DNA from: Streptomyces sp. WMMB 322
GTDB lineage: Bacteria; Actinomycetota; Actinomycetes; Streptomycetales; Streptomycetaceae
Direction of reading: 5' to 3'
NCBI RefSeq assembly: GCF_900090145.1
Contig: NZ_FMHI01000003.1
Location: 210,228-274,227, forward strand
Length of the DNA: 64,000 nt
Position 1 is the stretch's first letter, and the number at the start of each line of letters is the position of its first letter. The position numbers and the translations under genes were made by a program. This document shows positions 16,081 through 25,717 of the stretch, in pieces. The notes below the pieces were generated by a model. It did no database searches, had not been told where the DNA came from, and saw only the letters and a program-made list of their open reading frames with translations.

Positions 16081-18447
16081 ATGACCAGCACCACGGAACA
16101 GAAGGCACCCACCGCGGACGAGCGCCGTGTCGAACTGTCCATCGGCGGGATGACCTGCGCCTCGTGCGCGGCCCGGGTCGAGAAGAAGCTCAACCGGATG
16201 GACGGTGTCTCCGCCGGCGTCAACTACGCGACGGAGAAGGCGAGGATCTCGTACGCGGACTCGGTGTCCGTCGACGACCTCATCGCCACGGTGGAGCGCA
16301 CCGGCTACTCGGCACAACTCCCGCCGCCACCCGCAGCGCCCGGACCGGAGGCACCGGCCGCCGCTCCGGCCGACGAACGGGGCGCCGGGGCCGCTGAAGC
16401 CACCGTGACCGACGCGCACGGGTCCGCTGCGGACTCCGGGTCCGAGGGGACGGGTGAACTGGCCGCGATGCGGCAGCGCTTCCTCGTCGCCCTCGTGCTG
16501 TCCGTGCCCGTGGTGCTGCTGTCGATGGTGCCGTTCCTCCAGTTCGACAACTGGCAGTGGCTCTCACTCGTCCTCGCCTCACCCGTCGTGGTGTGGGCCG
16601 GCCTGCCCTTCCACCGCGCCACGTGGAAGAACCTGCGGCACGGCGCCGCCACCATGGACACCCTCATCTCGGTGGGCACGCTGGCGGCCTTCGGCTGGTC
16701 CCTGTGGGCGCTGTTCTTCGGTGACGCCGGGATGCCGGGCATGCGCCACGGCTTCGAGTTCACCCTCTCCCCCGGCTACGGCGGCGGTACGTCCGCGCTG
16801 TATCTCGAAGTCGCGGCCGGCGTGACGACGTTCCTCCTGCTGGGGCGCTATCTGGAGGCGCGCGCAAAGCGCAGGGCGGGCTCCGCCCTGCGTGCCCTGA
16901 TGCAGCTGGGCGCCAAGGACGTTGCGGTGCTGCGGGACGGCGCCGAGCACCGGATTCCCGTCTCGCGCCTGGCGGTCGGCGACCGCTTCGTCGTACGTCC
17001 CGGGGAGACGATCGCCACGGACGGCACCGTCGACGAGGGCTCCTCGGCCCTCGACACCTCGATGCTGACGGGTGAGTCGGTGCCGGTCGACGTAAGCGAG
17101 GGCGACGCGGTCACGGGCGCCACCGTCAATGTCTCGGGCCGTCTGGTGGTCACGGCCACGCGCGTCGGTTCGGACACCCAACTCGCCCGTATGGCACGGA
17201 TGGTGGAGGACGCGCAGAGCGGCAAGGCCGAGGTGCAGCGGCTCGCCGACCGGGTCTCCGCGGTGTTCGTTCCCGTGGTGCTGGTGCTGGCGGCCGCCAC
17301 CCTCGTGGGCTGGCTCCTTGCCACCGGCGCCGCCGCCGCCGCGTTCACGGCGGCCGTGGCGGTACTGATCATCGCCTGCCCGTGCGCTCTGGGGCTCGCG
17401 ACACCGACCGCCCTCATGGTGGGCACGGGCCGCGGCGCCCAGCTCGGCATCCTGATCAAGGGGCCGGAGGTGCTGGAGTCGACGCGCCGGGTCGACACCG
17501 TCGTGCTCGACAAGACCGGCACCGTCACCACCGGCCGCATGGAGCTTCACGACGTCGTCCCTGCCGAGGGCGTCACCGAGGACGAACTGCTGCGCCTCGC
17601 CGGCGCGTTGGAGGACGCCTCCGAGCACCCCATCGCCCGCGCCATCGCGCGGGGCGCGCGAGAGCGCCGCGGGGCGGACGCACCGCCGCTGCCCACCCCG
17701 CAAGACTTCGGCAACCTCGCGGGCCTCGGTGTGCGCGGCACGGTCGAGGGCCGGGCCGTGGAGGTCGGACGGACACCCCCGGGCGGACTGCCGCAGGCTC
17801 TGGCAGGGGCGGCCGCCGCCGCGGAGGCCCAGGGCCGCACGGCGGTCACGGTCAGCTGGGACGGCTCCGCGAGGGGCGTGCTGACCGTCGCGGACACGGT
17901 GAAGGACACCAGCGCCGAGGCGGTACGGGAACTGCGCGCGCTGGGGCTCACGCCGGTGCTGCTGACGGGCGACAACAGGACCGTCGCGGAAGCGGTGGCC
18001 CGCAGCGTCGGCATCCTGCGGGACGGAGCCGCCGCCGAAGACACGGTCATCGCCGGGGTGTTGCCCGAGGACAAGGCCGGCGAGGTGCGGCGCCTCCAGG
18101 CCGAAGGACGCACGGTCGCCATGGTCGGCGACGGCATCAACGACGCGGCAGCCCTCGCGAGCGCCGATCTCGGCCTGGCGATGGGTACCGGAACGGACGC
18201 GGCGATCGAGGCCGGCGACCTGACCCTCGTGCGGGGAGACCTGCGGGTGGCCGCGGACGCGATCCGCCTGTCCCGCAGGACGCTCTCCACCATCAAGGGC
18301 AATCTCTGGTGGGCCTTCGGCTACAACGTGGCCGCCCTTCCGCTGGCGGCCGCCGGGCTGCTCAACCCGATGATCGCGGGTGCGGCGATGGCCTTCTCCT
18401 CGGTCTTCGTGGTCACGAACAGCCTGCGGCTGCGCCGCTTCAGGTAA
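16081..18447 (+). CDS. copA: Cu(I)-exporting P1B-type ATPase
   Basis: 788 residues. One N-terminal HMA domain with CASC (Cys26, Cys29), an alanine/proline-rich linker (about 80-120), then the P1B-ATPase core: TGES actuator loop, the intramembrane IIACPCALGLATPTA metal site (CPC), phosphorylation motif DKTGTVTTG, the nucleotide-domain SEHPIARAI, and MVGDGINDAAALASADLG. CPC together with C-terminal YN and the MxxxS-type segment (NPMIAGAAMAFSSVFVV) marks subgroup 1B-1, which exports Cu(I) from the cytosol. Eight membrane helices are expected. Downstream of copZ in the same operon. Confidence 0.93.
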   Translation: MTSTTEQKAPTADERRVELSIGGMTCASCAARVEKKLNRMDGVSAGVNYATEKARISYADSVSVDDLIATVERTGYSAQLPPPPAAPGPEAPAAAPADERGAGAAEATVTDAHGSAADSGSEGTGELAAMRQRFLVALVLSVPVVLLSMVPFLQFDNWQWLSLVLASPVVVWAGLPFHRATWKNLRHGAATMDTLISVGTLAAFGWSLWALFFGDAGMPGMRHGFEFTLSPGYGGGTSALYLEVAAGVTTFLLLGRYLEARAKRRAGSALRALMQLGAKDVAVLRDGAEHRIPVSRLAVGDRFVVRPGETIATDGTVDEGSSALDTSMLTGESVPVDVSEGDAVTGATVNVSGRLVVTATRVGSDTQLARMARMVEDAQSGKAEVQRLADRVSAVFVPVVLVLAAATLVGWLLATGAAAAAFTAAVAVLIIACPCALGLATPTALMVGTGRGAQLGILIKGPEVLESTRRVDTVVLDKTGTVTTGRMELHDVVPAEGVTEDELLRLAGALEDASEHPIARAIARGARERRGADAPPLPTPQDFGNLAGLGVRGTVEGRAVEVGRTPPGGLPQALAGAAAAAEAQGRTAVTVSWDGSARGVLTVADTVKDTSAEAVRELRALGLTPVLLTGDNRTVAEAVARSVGILRDGAAAEDTVIAGVLPEDKAGEVRRLQAEGRTVAMVGDGINDAAALASADLGLAMGTGTDAAIEAGDLTLVRGDLRVAADAIRLSRRTLSTIKGNLWWAFGYNVAALPLAAAGLLNPMIAGAAMAFSSVFVVTNSLRLRRFR

Positions 18448-18741
18448 CCGGCCCCCTGCGGGTACCCGTTTCGGACATCCGTCTTCGGACGCCCGCCTCC
18501 GGACGCCCGGCACCCGGCCCCGGCACCTTCGCACGGCGCCCCGAGGACGACTGGTTCGGACCCACGCCGGAGCGGAACCGACGCCGCGGAACCGGCACAA
18601 GTGAGGGAAAAGTGAAAGTGACGTGACGGTCACCCGGCAGGTTTCCCTGCGCGTCACCCTTGGTGCAAGAAATCCGGAATGACGAACTCCGCCGTTTCGC
18701 ACGCCCTTTGGGGCCACCGGCAGCCCGTCAGGGCAACGAAA

Positions 18742-18788
18742 AGCGCCCCGTCGAACAGGTCCCCCCACGGGCCTGTCGACGGGGCGCT
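18742..18788. terminator. Hairpin terminator downstream of copA
   Basis: AGCGCCCCGTCGA and TCGACGGGGCGCT form a perfect 13-bp stem; the inner ACAGG/CCTG bases extend it. It lies about 295 bp after the copA stop and can act on either strand. Confidence 0.6.
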
Positions 18789-19044
18789 CCCGTTTCCCGG
18801 TCACGGATTCCCCCCACGGGATCCTGGCCGGGTGCTCACTGGCTGCACGTACGGACGGGAGGGCCGCTCAAAGCTCCCCGCGCACGCTCGCCGATTCTGC
18901 TCACCGGGTCCGTCCCCCAAAGACGTACTCGGTGGTGACTGCGGCCCCGCCGGGGTGCCGCTGCCACCCGGTTAGACGCCCGACCCCGGACAATGGTTAC
19001 CCCCCAATTTCTGTGACCTACGTCTCTCCGGGAGCCTACGCATG

Positions 19045-19079
19045 CGGAAGGCCCCGATCCGCTTGGATGGGGCCTTCCG
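19045..19079 (-). terminator. Terminator of the citrate synthase gene
   Basis: GGAAGGCCCC(G)ATCC and GGATGGGGCCTTCC pair over 14 bp with a single bulged G and a GCTT loop. It begins about 55 bp past the stop codon of the minus-strand gene. Confidence 0.75.
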
Positions 19080-19132
19080 TGGACGCCTCTCAAGGGAGCG
19101 TCACGCACTGTACAGCAAACGTCACCCGGCGG

Positions 19133-20422
19133 TCAGCGGGATTCGATGGGGACGTAGTCACGCTCGACGACCCCGGTGTAGATCTGCCGCGGACGCCCGA
19201 TGCGGGAGCCGGGCTCCTTGATCATCTCGTGCCACTGGGCGATCCAGCCGGGCAGCCGGCCGAGGGCGAACAGCACGGTGAACATGCTGGTCGGGAAGCC
19301 CATCGCCCGGTAGATCAGACCGGTGTAGAAGTCCACGTTGGGGTAGAGCTTGCGCTCGACGAAGTAGTCGTCGCTGAGGGCGTGTTCCTCCAGCCGCAGG
19401 GCGATGTCGAGCAGCTCGTCACTCTTGCCGAGGGCCGAGAGGACATCGTGCGCAGCCGCCTTGATGATCTTCGCCCGGGGGTCGAAGTTCTTGTAGACGC
19501 GGTGGCCGAAGCCCATCAGCTTTACGCCGTCCTCCTTGTCCTTCACCTTGCGGATGAAGGTGTCGACGTCGGAGCCCGACGCCTGAATGCCCTGGAGCAT
19601 CTCCAGCACGCTCTGGTTGGCGCCGCCGTGGAGCGGGCCCCAGAGTGCGTTGATACCCGCGGAGATCGACGCGAACATGTTCGCCTGCGAGGAGCCGACG
19701 AGCCTCACCGTCGAGGTGGAGCAGTTCTGCTCGTGGTCGGCGTGGAGGATCAGCAGCTTCTCGAGGGCGTTGACGACGACGGGGTTGAGCTCGTACTCCG
19801 CAGCCGGGACCGAGAAGGTCATCCGCAGGAAGTTCTCGACGTAGCCGAGGTCGTTGCGCGGGTAGACGACCGGGTGGCCGATCGCCTTCTTGTAGGCGTA
19901 AGCGGCGATCGTCGGCAGCTTCGCCAGCAGCCTTATGGTCGACAGGTGCCGCTGCTTCTCGTCGAACGGGTTGTGGCTGTCCTGGTAGAAGGTCGACAGC
20001 GCACTGACCACGGACGAGAGCATGGCCATCGGGTGGGCGTCACGCGGGAAGCCGTCGTAGAAACGCTTCACGTCCTCGTGCAGCAGGGTGTGACGGGTGA
20101 TCTCGTCCTTGAAGGAGGCCTGCTGGTCGACGGTGGGAAGTTCGCCGTGGATCAGAAGGTAGGCCGTCTCCAGGAAGGTGCCCCGCTCCGCCACCTGCTC
20201 GATCGGGTAACCGCGGTAACGCAGGACACCGCCCTCACCGTCGAGGTAGGTGATGGCGGATTTGTACGCGGCGGTGTTGCCGTAGCCCGAATCCAGGGTC
20301 ACCAGACCGGTCTCGGCGCGCAGCTTGCCGATGTCGAACCCACGGTCGCCCACCGTGCTGTCGACCACGGGGTAGCTGTACTCATCGTCCCCGTACCGAA
20401 GTACTACAGAGTTGTCGCTCAC
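19133..20422 (-). CDS. gltA: Citrate synthase
   Basis: 429 residues, the usual length of the type II bacterial enzyme. Condenses oxaloacetate and acetyl-CoA into citrate. The GTG at 20422 follows GAGGGAAG and gives the conserved start SDNSVVLRYGDDEYSYPVVDSTVGDRG. Active-site segments are LHADHEQNCSTSTVR, GPLHGGANQSVLEML (catalytic His) and GFGHRVYKNFDPRAK (second His), with the catalytic Asp in the following NVDFYTGLIYRAMG region. Terminated by the hairpin at 19045-19079. Streptomyces relatives often call this gene citA or gltA. The 166-bp upstream gap to the helicase gene should hold its promoter. Confidence 0.94.
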   Translation of the reverse strand: MSDNSVVLRYGDDEYSYPVVDSTVGDRGFDIGKLRAETGLVTLDSGYGNTAAYKSAITYLDGEGGVLRYRGYPIEQVAERGTFLETAYLLIHGELPTVDQQASFKDEITRHTLLHEDVKRFYDGFPRDAHPMAMLSSVVSALSTFYQDSHNPFDEKQRHLSTIRLLAKLPTIAAYAYKKAIGHPVVYPRNDLGYVENFLRMTFSVPAAEYELNPVVVNALEKLLILHADHEQNCSTSTVRLVGSSQANMFASISAGINALWGPLHGGANQSVLEMLQGIQASGSDVDTFIRKVKDKEDGVKLMGFGHRVYKNFDPRAKIIKAAAHDVLSALGKSDELLDIALRLEEHALSDDYFVERKLYPNVDFYTGLIYRAMGFPTSMFTVLFALGRLPGWIAQWHEMIKEPGSRIGRPRQIYTGVVERDYVPIESR

Positions 20423-20588
20423 GTCTTCCCTCACCGACGTAGTGCCTCTTCTTCGAGGTGCCCTGACCCTTTCCACTGTCTCCCACCGAGCGCGGTGCGG
20501 TGCACTCGGGGTCGGCCAAAGGGCTATTTGGTGGCACGCAGTGCCGTCCTATTTCGTTCAACATCCTGCACCCTCCACGCGGCGGCGG

Positions 20589-22832
20589 TCACCCCCCGGA
20601 ACAGCGGTCACTGCCGGGGAGCGCGGCGCCGCCACGCAGCCGGTGATCCAGGGCCGTGCACCTGCGGCCCGCCGATACCGTGCGGACTGCCTGGCCGATC
20701 GCCCTCCGCGACCCCACGAGCACCACCAGACGCTTTGCCCGGGTGACGGCGGTATAAAGCAGATTGCGCTGAAGCATCATCCAGGCACTCGTGGTGACGG
20801 GAATCACGACCGCCGGGTATTCGCTGCCCTGCGACCGGTGGATGGTGACGGCGTAGGCGTGGGCCAGCTCGTCCAGTTCGTCGAAGTCGTACTCCACCTC
20901 CTCGTCCTCGTCCGTACGGACCGTCAGACGCTGGTCCTCCGCGTGGAGAGCCGTGACCACGCCGACGGTGCCGTTGAAGACGCCGCAGGCGCCCTTCTCG
21001 TAGTTGTTGCGGATCTGGGTGACCTTGTCCCCCACCCGGAAAACCCGTCCGCCGAAACGCTTCTCGGGAACGTCCGGCCGGGCCGGCGACACCGCCTGCT
21101 GGAGCAGACCGTTGAGCGTGCCCGCACCCGCCGGGCCGCGGTGCATCGGCGTGAGCACCTGGACGTCGCGGCGCGGATCGAGGCCGAACTTCGCCGGGAT
21201 GCGCCGCGCCACGACGTCGACGGTGAGCTTCCCGGCCTCCTCCGCGTCGTCCTCCGCGAAGAGGAAGAAGTCCCTCAGCCCGTGGGTGACGGGCTGGGCA
21301 CCTGAGTTGATGCGGTGGGCGTTGGTCACCACCCCGGACTGCTGCGCCTGCCGGAAGATCCGCTTCAGCCGCACGGACGGGACGGGACCACCCTCCGCGA
21401 GCAGGTCCCGCAGCACCTCGCCCGCCCCGACGGACGGCAGCTGGTCCACGTCCCCCACCAGCAGCAGATGGGCCCCCGGAGGCACCGCCTTGATCAGCTT
21501 GTTCGCGAGCAGCAGGTCGAGCATCGACGCCTCGTCGACGACGATCAGATCCGCCTCCAGGGGGCGGTCGCGGTCGTAGGCGGCGTCACCGCCCGGTTTC
21601 AGCTCCAGCAGCCGGTGCACCGTGGAGGCGTCCGCCCCGGTCAGCTCCGACAGCCGCTTGGCCGCACGCCCGGTGGGCGCCGCGAGGACCACCCGCGCCT
21701 TCTTGGCCCGCGCCAGCTCCACCACGGACCGGACGGTGAAGGACTTGCCGCAGCCGGGACCGCCCGTCAGCACGGCCACCTTCTCGCTGAGCGCCAGCTG
21801 GACCGCCTGCCGCTGCTCCGGGGCCAGCTGGGCGCCGGTGCGCTCCGCGAGCCACCCCAGGGCCGCCTCCCAGTCGACGTCCTGGAACGCGGCCATCCGG
21901 TCCTCCGGGGCGTGCAGCAGCCGGCGCAGCTGAGCGGCGAGGGACAGCTCGGCACGGTGGAAGGGCACGAGATAGACGGCCGTGAGCGGCTGCCCGTCCT
22001 CCCCCGGAACGGTCTCCTTCACCACTCCCTCCTCCTCGGCGGCGAGCCGGCCCAGGCAGTCGATGACGAGACCCGTGTCGACCTGGAGCAGCTTGACCGC
22101 GTCGGAGATCAGCCGTTCCTCGGGGAGGTAGCAGTGCCCCTGGTCGGTGGACTGCGAAAGGGCGTACTGGAGACCGGCCTTGACGCGCTCCGGACTGTCG
22201 TGCGGGATGCCGACGGACTGCGCGATGCGGTCGGCGGTGAGGAAGCCGATGCCCCACACGTCCGCCGCGAGCCTGTACGGCTGGTTCTTCACCACGGAGA
22301 TCGAGGCGTCGCCGTACTTCTTGTAGATCCGCACGGCGATGGAGGTGGAGACCCCCACGCCCTGGAGGAAGACCATCACCTCCTTGATGGCCTTCTGCTC
22401 GTCCCAGGCGGCGGCGATCTTCTCCGTGCGCTTCGGACCCAGGCCCGGGACCTCGATCAGCTTGCGGGGGTCGGCCTCGATCACGTCGAGCGTGGACGTG
22501 CCGAAGTGGTCGACGATGCGCTCGGCGATGCGCGGGCCGATGCCCTTGATGAGGCCGGAGCCGAGGTAGCGGCGGATGCCCTGCACGGTCGCGGGCAGGA
22601 CGGTCGTGTAGTTCTCCACGGTGAACTGGCGGCCGTACTGCGGGTGTGAGCCCCAGCGGCCCTCCATCCGCAGCGACTCGCCGACCTGAGCGCCCAGCAA
22701 CGAGCCGACGACCGTGAGCAGTTCGCCGCCGCCCCGCCCGGAGTCGACCCTGGCCACGGTGTAGCCGTTGTCCTCGTTGGCATAGGTGATGCGCTCGAGG
22801 ACCCCTTCGAGCACCGCGTTCTGGAAGGACAT
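20589..22832 (-). CDS. recD2: ATP-dependent RecD2-type DNA helicase (SF1B)
   Basis: 747 residues from ATG 22832 (SFQNAVLEGVLERITYANEDNGY), the family start; no ribosome binding site precedes it. N-terminal OB-like region, then helix-hairpin-helix repeats (about 80-190: GSGLIKGIGPRIAERIV, LIEVPGLGPKRTEKI), then the helicase core with Walker A VLTGGPGCGKSFT, Walker B VVDEASMLDL, GDVDQLPSVGAG, and C-terminal motif VTIHRSQGSEYPAVV with YTAVTRAK. This layout belongs to RecD-like helicases that work without RecBC and act 5'-3' in replication stress tolerance. It ends 166 bp upstream of gltA on the same strand. Confidence 0.9.
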   Translation of the reverse strand: MSFQNAVLEGVLERITYANEDNGYTVARVDSGRGGGELLTVVGSLLGAQVGESLRMEGRWGSHPQYGRQFTVENYTTVLPATVQGIRRYLGSGLIKGIGPRIAERIVDHFGTSTLDVIEADPRKLIEVPGLGPKRTEKIAAAWDEQKAIKEVMVFLQGVGVSTSIAVRIYKKYGDASISVVKNQPYRLAADVWGIGFLTADRIAQSVGIPHDSPERVKAGLQYALSQSTDQGHCYLPEERLISDAVKLLQVDTGLVIDCLGRLAAEEEGVVKETVPGEDGQPLTAVYLVPFHRAELSLAAQLRRLLHAPEDRMAAFQDVDWEAALGWLAERTGAQLAPEQRQAVQLALSEKVAVLTGGPGCGKSFTVRSVVELARAKKARVVLAAPTGRAAKRLSELTGADASTVHRLLELKPGGDAAYDRDRPLEADLIVVDEASMLDLLLANKLIKAVPPGAHLLLVGDVDQLPSVGAGEVLRDLLAEGGPVPSVRLKRIFRQAQQSGVVTNAHRINSGAQPVTHGLRDFFLFAEDDAEEAGKLTVDVVARRIPAKFGLDPRRDVQVLTPMHRGPAGAGTLNGLLQQAVSPARPDVPEKRFGGRVFRVGDKVTQIRNNYEKGACGVFNGTVGVVTALHAEDQRLTVRTDEDEEVEYDFDELDELAHAYAVTIHRSQGSEYPAVVIPVTTSAWMMLQRNLLYTAVTRAKRLVVLVGSRRAIGQAVRTVSAGRRCTALDHRLRGGAALPGSDRCSGG

Positions 22833-22978
22833 GTGACAGACGGTAGCGCCCGGCGCCGACAAGACGGCAGGCCTGTGGACAACCCGGTCACGCACTCGCC
22901 GGCGCACTTCCGCCGCGGTGTCACGATCGGGTGTCGGCCCCTTGTGCAGCCCCGGTGCAGTCCCTTCTCATGTCGGAT

Positions 22979-22989
22979 GTAATCGTTAC
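22979..22989. promoter_or_regulatory. Candidate RbsR (LacI-type) operator
   Basis: GTAATCGTTAC is a perfect palindrome with a 3-bp centre, 56 bp upstream of the lacI-type gene that opens the ribose operon. GTAA...TTAC half sites are common among LacI-family operators, so autoregulation is likely. Confidence 0.55.
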
Positions 22990-23045
22990 CACGAAGCCGG
23001 GGTCCAACCGGCTCCTGAGCCGGACTCAGAGAACGGGCAAGGCAG

Positions 23046-24053
23046 TTGACCAGCATCAAGGACGTCGCGTTCCACGCCGGGGTGTCGGTCGCCACGGTCT
23101 CCCGGGTGCTCAACGACCACCCGGCCGTACGCCCGGACACACGCTCGCGCGTGCTGACGTCCGTCACCGAACTCGGCTACCGCCCCAACGGCGTGGCCCG
23201 TTCGCTGAGGACGCATCAGACACACACCCTCGGCCTCGTCATCAGCGACGTCCTCAACCCGTTCTTCACCGAGCTGGCCCGCGCCGTCGAGGACGCCGCC
23301 CGTGAACGCGGCTACAGCGTCATCATCGGAAACGCCGACGAGCGCCCCGCACTTCAGGAACACCACGTGCGCACGCTCCTGGAGCGCCGCATCGACGGAC
23401 TGCTGGTCTCCCCCACCGACGGCGGCAACGCCACGATCCGCGACGCCGCCGCCGCGGGCACCCCCATGGTCTTCGTCGACCGGTGGATACGCGGCCTCGA
23501 CGTGCCCGTCGTGCACGCGGACGGACGCTCCGCCGTCCACGACCTCGTGGCGCATCTGCACGCGCTCGGCCACCGGCGCCTCGCCATCATCGGCGGTCCC
23601 AGTGAGACCACCACCGGCGACGAACGGGTGGCCGCCTTCCGTGCGGCACTCGACGCGCACGGACTGCCGCTGCCCCAGGAGTACACGGGCCAGGGCGACT
23701 TCCAGACCGAGAGCGGCAGACGGGCGACCGCGGCCTTCCTCGACCTGCCCGAGCCGCCCGAGGTCGTCTTCGCCGCCGACAACCTCATGGCGCTCGGCGC
23801 GATGGACGAGCTGCGCCGCCGCGGCCTGCGCGTGCCGGACGACATCGCCCTCGCCGCGTTCGACGACATCCCCTGGTTCCTGCACACCGATCCGCCGATC
23901 ACCGCAATCGCCCAACCGACCGGCGAACTGGGGCACAAGGCCGTGGAGGCCCTGATCAGTCTCGTCGAGGGGCGCGCCGCCGCGTCCGTGACCCTCCAAG
24001 CCCGCCTTGTCACGCGCCGCTCCTGCGGCGAGAGCGAAGGGAAGAGCCGTTGA
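23046..24053 (+). CDS. rbsR: LacI-family repressor of the ribose operon
   Basis: 335 residues, TTG start. The DNA-binding HTH and hinge are textbook: TSIKDVAFHAGVSVATVSRVLN and YRPNGVARSLRT. The sugar-binding domain includes GLVISDVLNPFFTELARAVE and DERVAAFRAALDAHG. It is the first gene of an rbsACBD-like set, and its stop overlaps the TTG start of the ATPase gene (TTGA), so it is translated together with the transporter. By analogy with RbsR it would be released by ribose or a ribose derivative; this is inference from context. Confidence 0.88.
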   Translation: MTSIKDVAFHAGVSVATVSRVLNDHPAVRPDTRSRVLTSVTELGYRPNGVARSLRTHQTHTLGLVISDVLNPFFTELARAVEDAARERGYSVIIGNADERPALQEHHVRTLLERRIDGLLVSPTDGGNATIRDAAAAGTPMVFVDRWIRGLDVPVVHADGRSAVHDLVAHLHALGHRRLAIIGGPSETTTGDERVAAFRAALDAHGLPLPQEYTGQGDFQTESGRRATAAFLDLPEPPEVVFAADNLMALGAMDELRRRGLRVPDDIALAAFDDIPWFLHTDPPITAIAQPTGELGHKAVEALISLVEGRAAASVTLQARLVTRRSCGESEGKSR

Positions 24054-25717
24054 CAACGCCCAGCCCCCCACGGCTGCGTGAGCTGCTGCGCACCGAAGGA
24101 ATCCGGAAAGCCTTCCCCGGCGTGGTCGCACTCGACGGCGTCGACTTCGACCTGCACGAGGGCGAAGTCCACGTCCTGCTGGGCGAGAACGGCGCCGGCA
24201 AGAGCACCCTGATCAAGATCCTCTCCGGAGTCCACCGCGCGGACTCCGGGCGGGTGCTGCGCGACGGCAGGCCCGTGCGCATCCACGGCGCCGGCGACGC
24301 GGAGAAGCTCGGAATCGCCACCATGCACCAGGAGTTCAACCTGGTGCCCCACCTGAGCGTCGCCGAGAACATCTTCCTCGGCCGGCAGCCCCGCCGCTTC
24401 GGCCTGCTCGACCGCGCCCGCATGGAGGCGGACGCCGCCGAAGTGCTCGCCCGCGTCGGGGTGGACATCGCGCCGGACACCCCGCTGCGCGAACTCGGCG
24501 TCGCGCGCTCGCAGATGGTGGAGATCGCCAAGGCGCTCAGCCTGGACGCCCGCGTACTGATCATGGACGAGCCGACGGCCGCGCTCACCGCCGACGAGGT
24601 GGAGAAGCTGTTCGGCCTCGTGCGGAGGCTGCGTGCGGACGGCGTCGGCATCGTCTTCATCACGCACCACCTGGAGGAGATCGCCGCGCTCGGCGACCGG
24701 GTCACGGTGCTGCGCGACGGGCGCAGCGTCGGGCAGACCGCCGCGTCCACGCCGCGCGACGACCTCGTACGGATGATGGTGGGGCGCAGCATCGAGCAGC
24801 AGTACCCGCGGGAGACGGGAGCCGCCAACGGCACGTCCGCCGAGGCGGGCGGCCCGCCGCTGCTGCGCGTGAGCGGCCTGACACGCGCCGGCGGCTTCTC
24901 CGACGTCGGCTTCGAGCTGCGCGCGGGCGAAGTCGTGGGCCTGGCAGGACTGGTGGGGGCGGGCCGTACGGAGGTGGCCCGTGCCGTCTTCGGCGCCGAC
25001 CCCTACGACTCGGGCACCGTAGAGGTGCAGGGCAAGCGGCTGCGCCGGCACGACATCACCGCCGCCCTCGCCGCGGGCATCGGCCTCGTCCCCGAGGACC
25101 GCAAGGGCCAGGGCCTGCTGCCGGACTCGTCCGTGCGGGACAACCTCGGCCTGGTGACCCTGCGCAGGGCCAGCCGCGCCGGCTTCGTGAGCTTCTCGGG
25201 CCAGGAGGAGTCCGCGGACCGCATCGCGAAACGGCTCGGCGTGCGCATGTCCGGGCTCGGGCAGCGCATGGGCACTCTCTCGGGCGGCAACCAGCAGAAG
25301 GTCGTCATCGGCAAGTGGCTGCTCGCACAGAGCAGGGTGCTGATCCTCGACGAGCCGACGCGCGGCATCGACGTCGGCGCGAAGGTCGAGATCTACGAAC
25401 TCATCAACGAACTCACCGCGTCGGGGCACGCCGTCCTGATGATCTCCAGCGATCTCCCCGAGGTGCTGGGCATGAGCGACCGCATCCTCGTCATGGCCCA
25501 GGGCCGCATCGCGGGCGAACTGGCAGCGCGGGAGGCGGACCAGGACGCCGTGATGCGCCTCGCCGTCGGCGCCGCCCACGGGCAGGGCGCGTATGCGCAG
25601 GGCCGACAGCCGTCCCAGCGGGCCGCGTCGACCAAGAACAGCAGTGGCACGAGTACCGGCGTGACGAAGACCGGCGGCACGAAGACCGACAGCAAGGAGG
25701 GCCCCCGTGGCCACTGA
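24050..25717 (+). CDS. rbsA: Ribose-type ABC transporter ATPase with two nucleotide-binding domains
   Basis: 555 residues with the tandem ABC domain layout of RbsA/MglA/XylG. Domain 1: Walker A LGENGAGKSTLIKIL, signature region LGVARSQMVEIAKAL, Walker B ILMDEPTAAL-type (LIMDEPTAALTADE). Domain 2: degenerate P-loop GLAGLVGAGRTEVARAVFG and canonical LSGGNQQKVVIGKWL with ILDEPTRGIDVGAK. It powers import of the sugar bound by RbsB. The C-terminal 50 residues are a Gly/Ser/Thr/Lys-rich tail absent from most relatives. TTG start overlapping rbsR; its end overlaps rbsC by 11 bp. Confidence 0.92.
   Translation: MTTPSPPRLRELLRTEGIRKAFPGVVALDGVDFDLHEGEVHVLLGENGAGKSTLIKILSGVHRADSGRVLRDGRPVRIHGAGDAEKLGIATMHQEFNLVPHLSVAENIFLGRQPRRFGLLDRARMEADAAEVLARVGVDIAPDTPLRELGVARSQMVEIAKALSLDARVLIMDEPTAALTADEVEKLFGLVRRLRADGVGIVFITHHLEEIAALGDRVTVLRDGRSVGQTAASTPRDDLVRMMVGRSIEQQYPRETGAANGTSAEAGGPPLLRVSGLTRAGGFSDVGFELRAGEVVGLAGLVGAGRTEVARAVFGADPYDSGTVEVQGKRLRRHDITAALAAGIGLVPEDRKGQGLLPDSSVRDNLGLVTLRRASRAGFVSFSGQEESADRIAKRLGVRMSGLGQRMGTLSGGNQQKVVIGKWLLAQSRVLILDEPTRGIDVGAKVEIYELINELTASGHAVLMISSDLPEVLGMSDRILVMAQGRIAGELAAREADQDAVMRLAVGAAHGQGAYAQGRQPSQRAASTKNSSGTSTGVTKTGGTKTDSKEGPRGH

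Larger units (their letters stand above)
18448..19132. other. 685-bp intergenic region with no supported gene
   Basis: Separates copA from the convergent citrate synthase gene. It contains a hairpin at 18742-18788 and the citrate synthase terminator at 19045-19079. The frame continuing past copA in another register (ending EDDWFGPTPERNRRR at about 18590) has no start or family match and is not called. Open frames of up to about 100 codons have poor third-position GC. Confidence 0.6.

Noticed and set aside
18448-18626. Frame continuing past copA ending EDDWFGPTPERNRRR
   Set aside because: Looks faintly protein-like, but there is no start, no ribosome binding site, and upstream it is out of frame with copA.
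16579-18804. 741-codon minus-strand frame antisense to copA
   Set aside because: copA on the other strand has all P-type ATPase motifs; the antisense product has none.
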